A stretch of DNA of 6,121 bases from contig JALWJV010000102.1 of assembly GCA_026996955.1 (NCBI GenBank), positions 1-6,121 on the forward strand, read 5' to 3'. The notes under the pieces were generated by a model. It saw nothing but the letters and a program-made list of their open reading frames with translations, made no database searches and was not told the origin of the DNA. This DNA is from Deltaproteobacteria bacterium. GTDB lineage: Bacteria; Desulfobacterota; Dissulfuribacteria; Dissulfuribacterales; QOAL01. Below, in pieces: positions 6,056 to 6,121 of the stretch. The position numbers and the translations under genes are program-made. Every line of letters begins with the position of its first letter. Position 1 is the first letter of the stretch.

Positions 6056-6121
6056 TGTGCAGCAGTACGCATGGGGTGTCATTTTCCTGTATTTGAATCC
6101 AGGAAATATAATATCCCAGCG
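6056..6121 (+). other. Right-edge segment with no assignable gene
   Basis: An ATG at 6055 overlaps the preceding stop (TAATG) but reads only 13 codons to a TGA at 6094-6096. Two other frames stay open to the window edge, one from an ATG at 6071 (beginning MGCHFPVFESRK) and one from a GTG at 6057. Neither has a Shine-Dalgarno or a start resembling NifE, NifN or NifB. Nothing can be named from this much sequence. Confidence 0.3.
6083..6106. repeat. Short inverted repeat downstream of the NifB-like gene
   Basis: TTTCCTG (6083-6089) and CAGGAAA (6100-6106) form a perfect 7-base stem with a 10-base loop, 28 bases after the stop. No T-run follows on the + strand, so it does not look like a standard intrinsic terminator. 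It could be a weak RNA hairpin, an operator, or chance. Confidence 0.3.

Overview
The window carries the front part of a molybdenum nitrogenase operon, all on the + strand: a sigma-54 promoter, then nifH, nifI1, nifI2, nifD, nifK, and last an intact gene for a NifB-like protein that has lost its radical-SAM cysteines. The right edge (66 bases) has no assignable gene.

Organism. The combination points to an anaerobic bacterium, most plausibly a sulfate reducer of the Desulfobacterota; this is an inference and no species is claimed. nifI1 and nifI2 between nifH and nifD are typical of methanogens, clostridia, green sulfur bacteria and sulfate reducers. NifD has an extra segment of about 52 residues before its cofactor histidine, and NifK lacks the N-terminal extension of the Azotobacter protein; both are features of the Clostridium pasteurianum type. 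A perfect -24/-12 element (TGGCAC-N5-TTGC) argues for a bacterium rather than an archaeon. Base composition is moderate and even, with no sign of a recent insertion.

Layout. 1-161: promoter within an inverted repeat, then a leader of about 79 nt that contains a 24-codon open frame ending on the nifH start. 162-986: nifH. 1042-1395 and 1392-1766: nifI1 and nifI2, overlapping by ATGA. 1842-3479: nifD, whose start is better placed at the ATG than at an upstream TTG. 3540-4913: nifK. 4910-6055: the nifB-like gene, overlapping nifK by ATGA. Gaps between genes are 55, 75 and 60 bases, without a convincing terminator, so one transcript is likely. No anfG/vnfG gene lies between D and K, which supports the molybdenum type.

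How it works together. NifH (Fe protein) passes electrons to the NifDK tetramer, and every P-cluster and FeMo-co ligand expected is present. NifI1/NifI2 are PII-family proteins that, in characterised relatives, bind and inhibit NifDK when nitrogen is plentiful.

The most unusual item is the last gene. It keeps the LPVAP lead-in, the GPGDPLA motif, the GIND motif and the C-terminal NifX/NafY-like domain of NifB, but the CxxxCxxC motif that holds the SAM cluster reads A-x3-I-x2-S. It also sits where nifE would normally follow nifK. It is unlikely to be a radical-SAM enzyme; a non-catalytic role in binding or delivering cofactor, or in NifDK maturation, is my inference.
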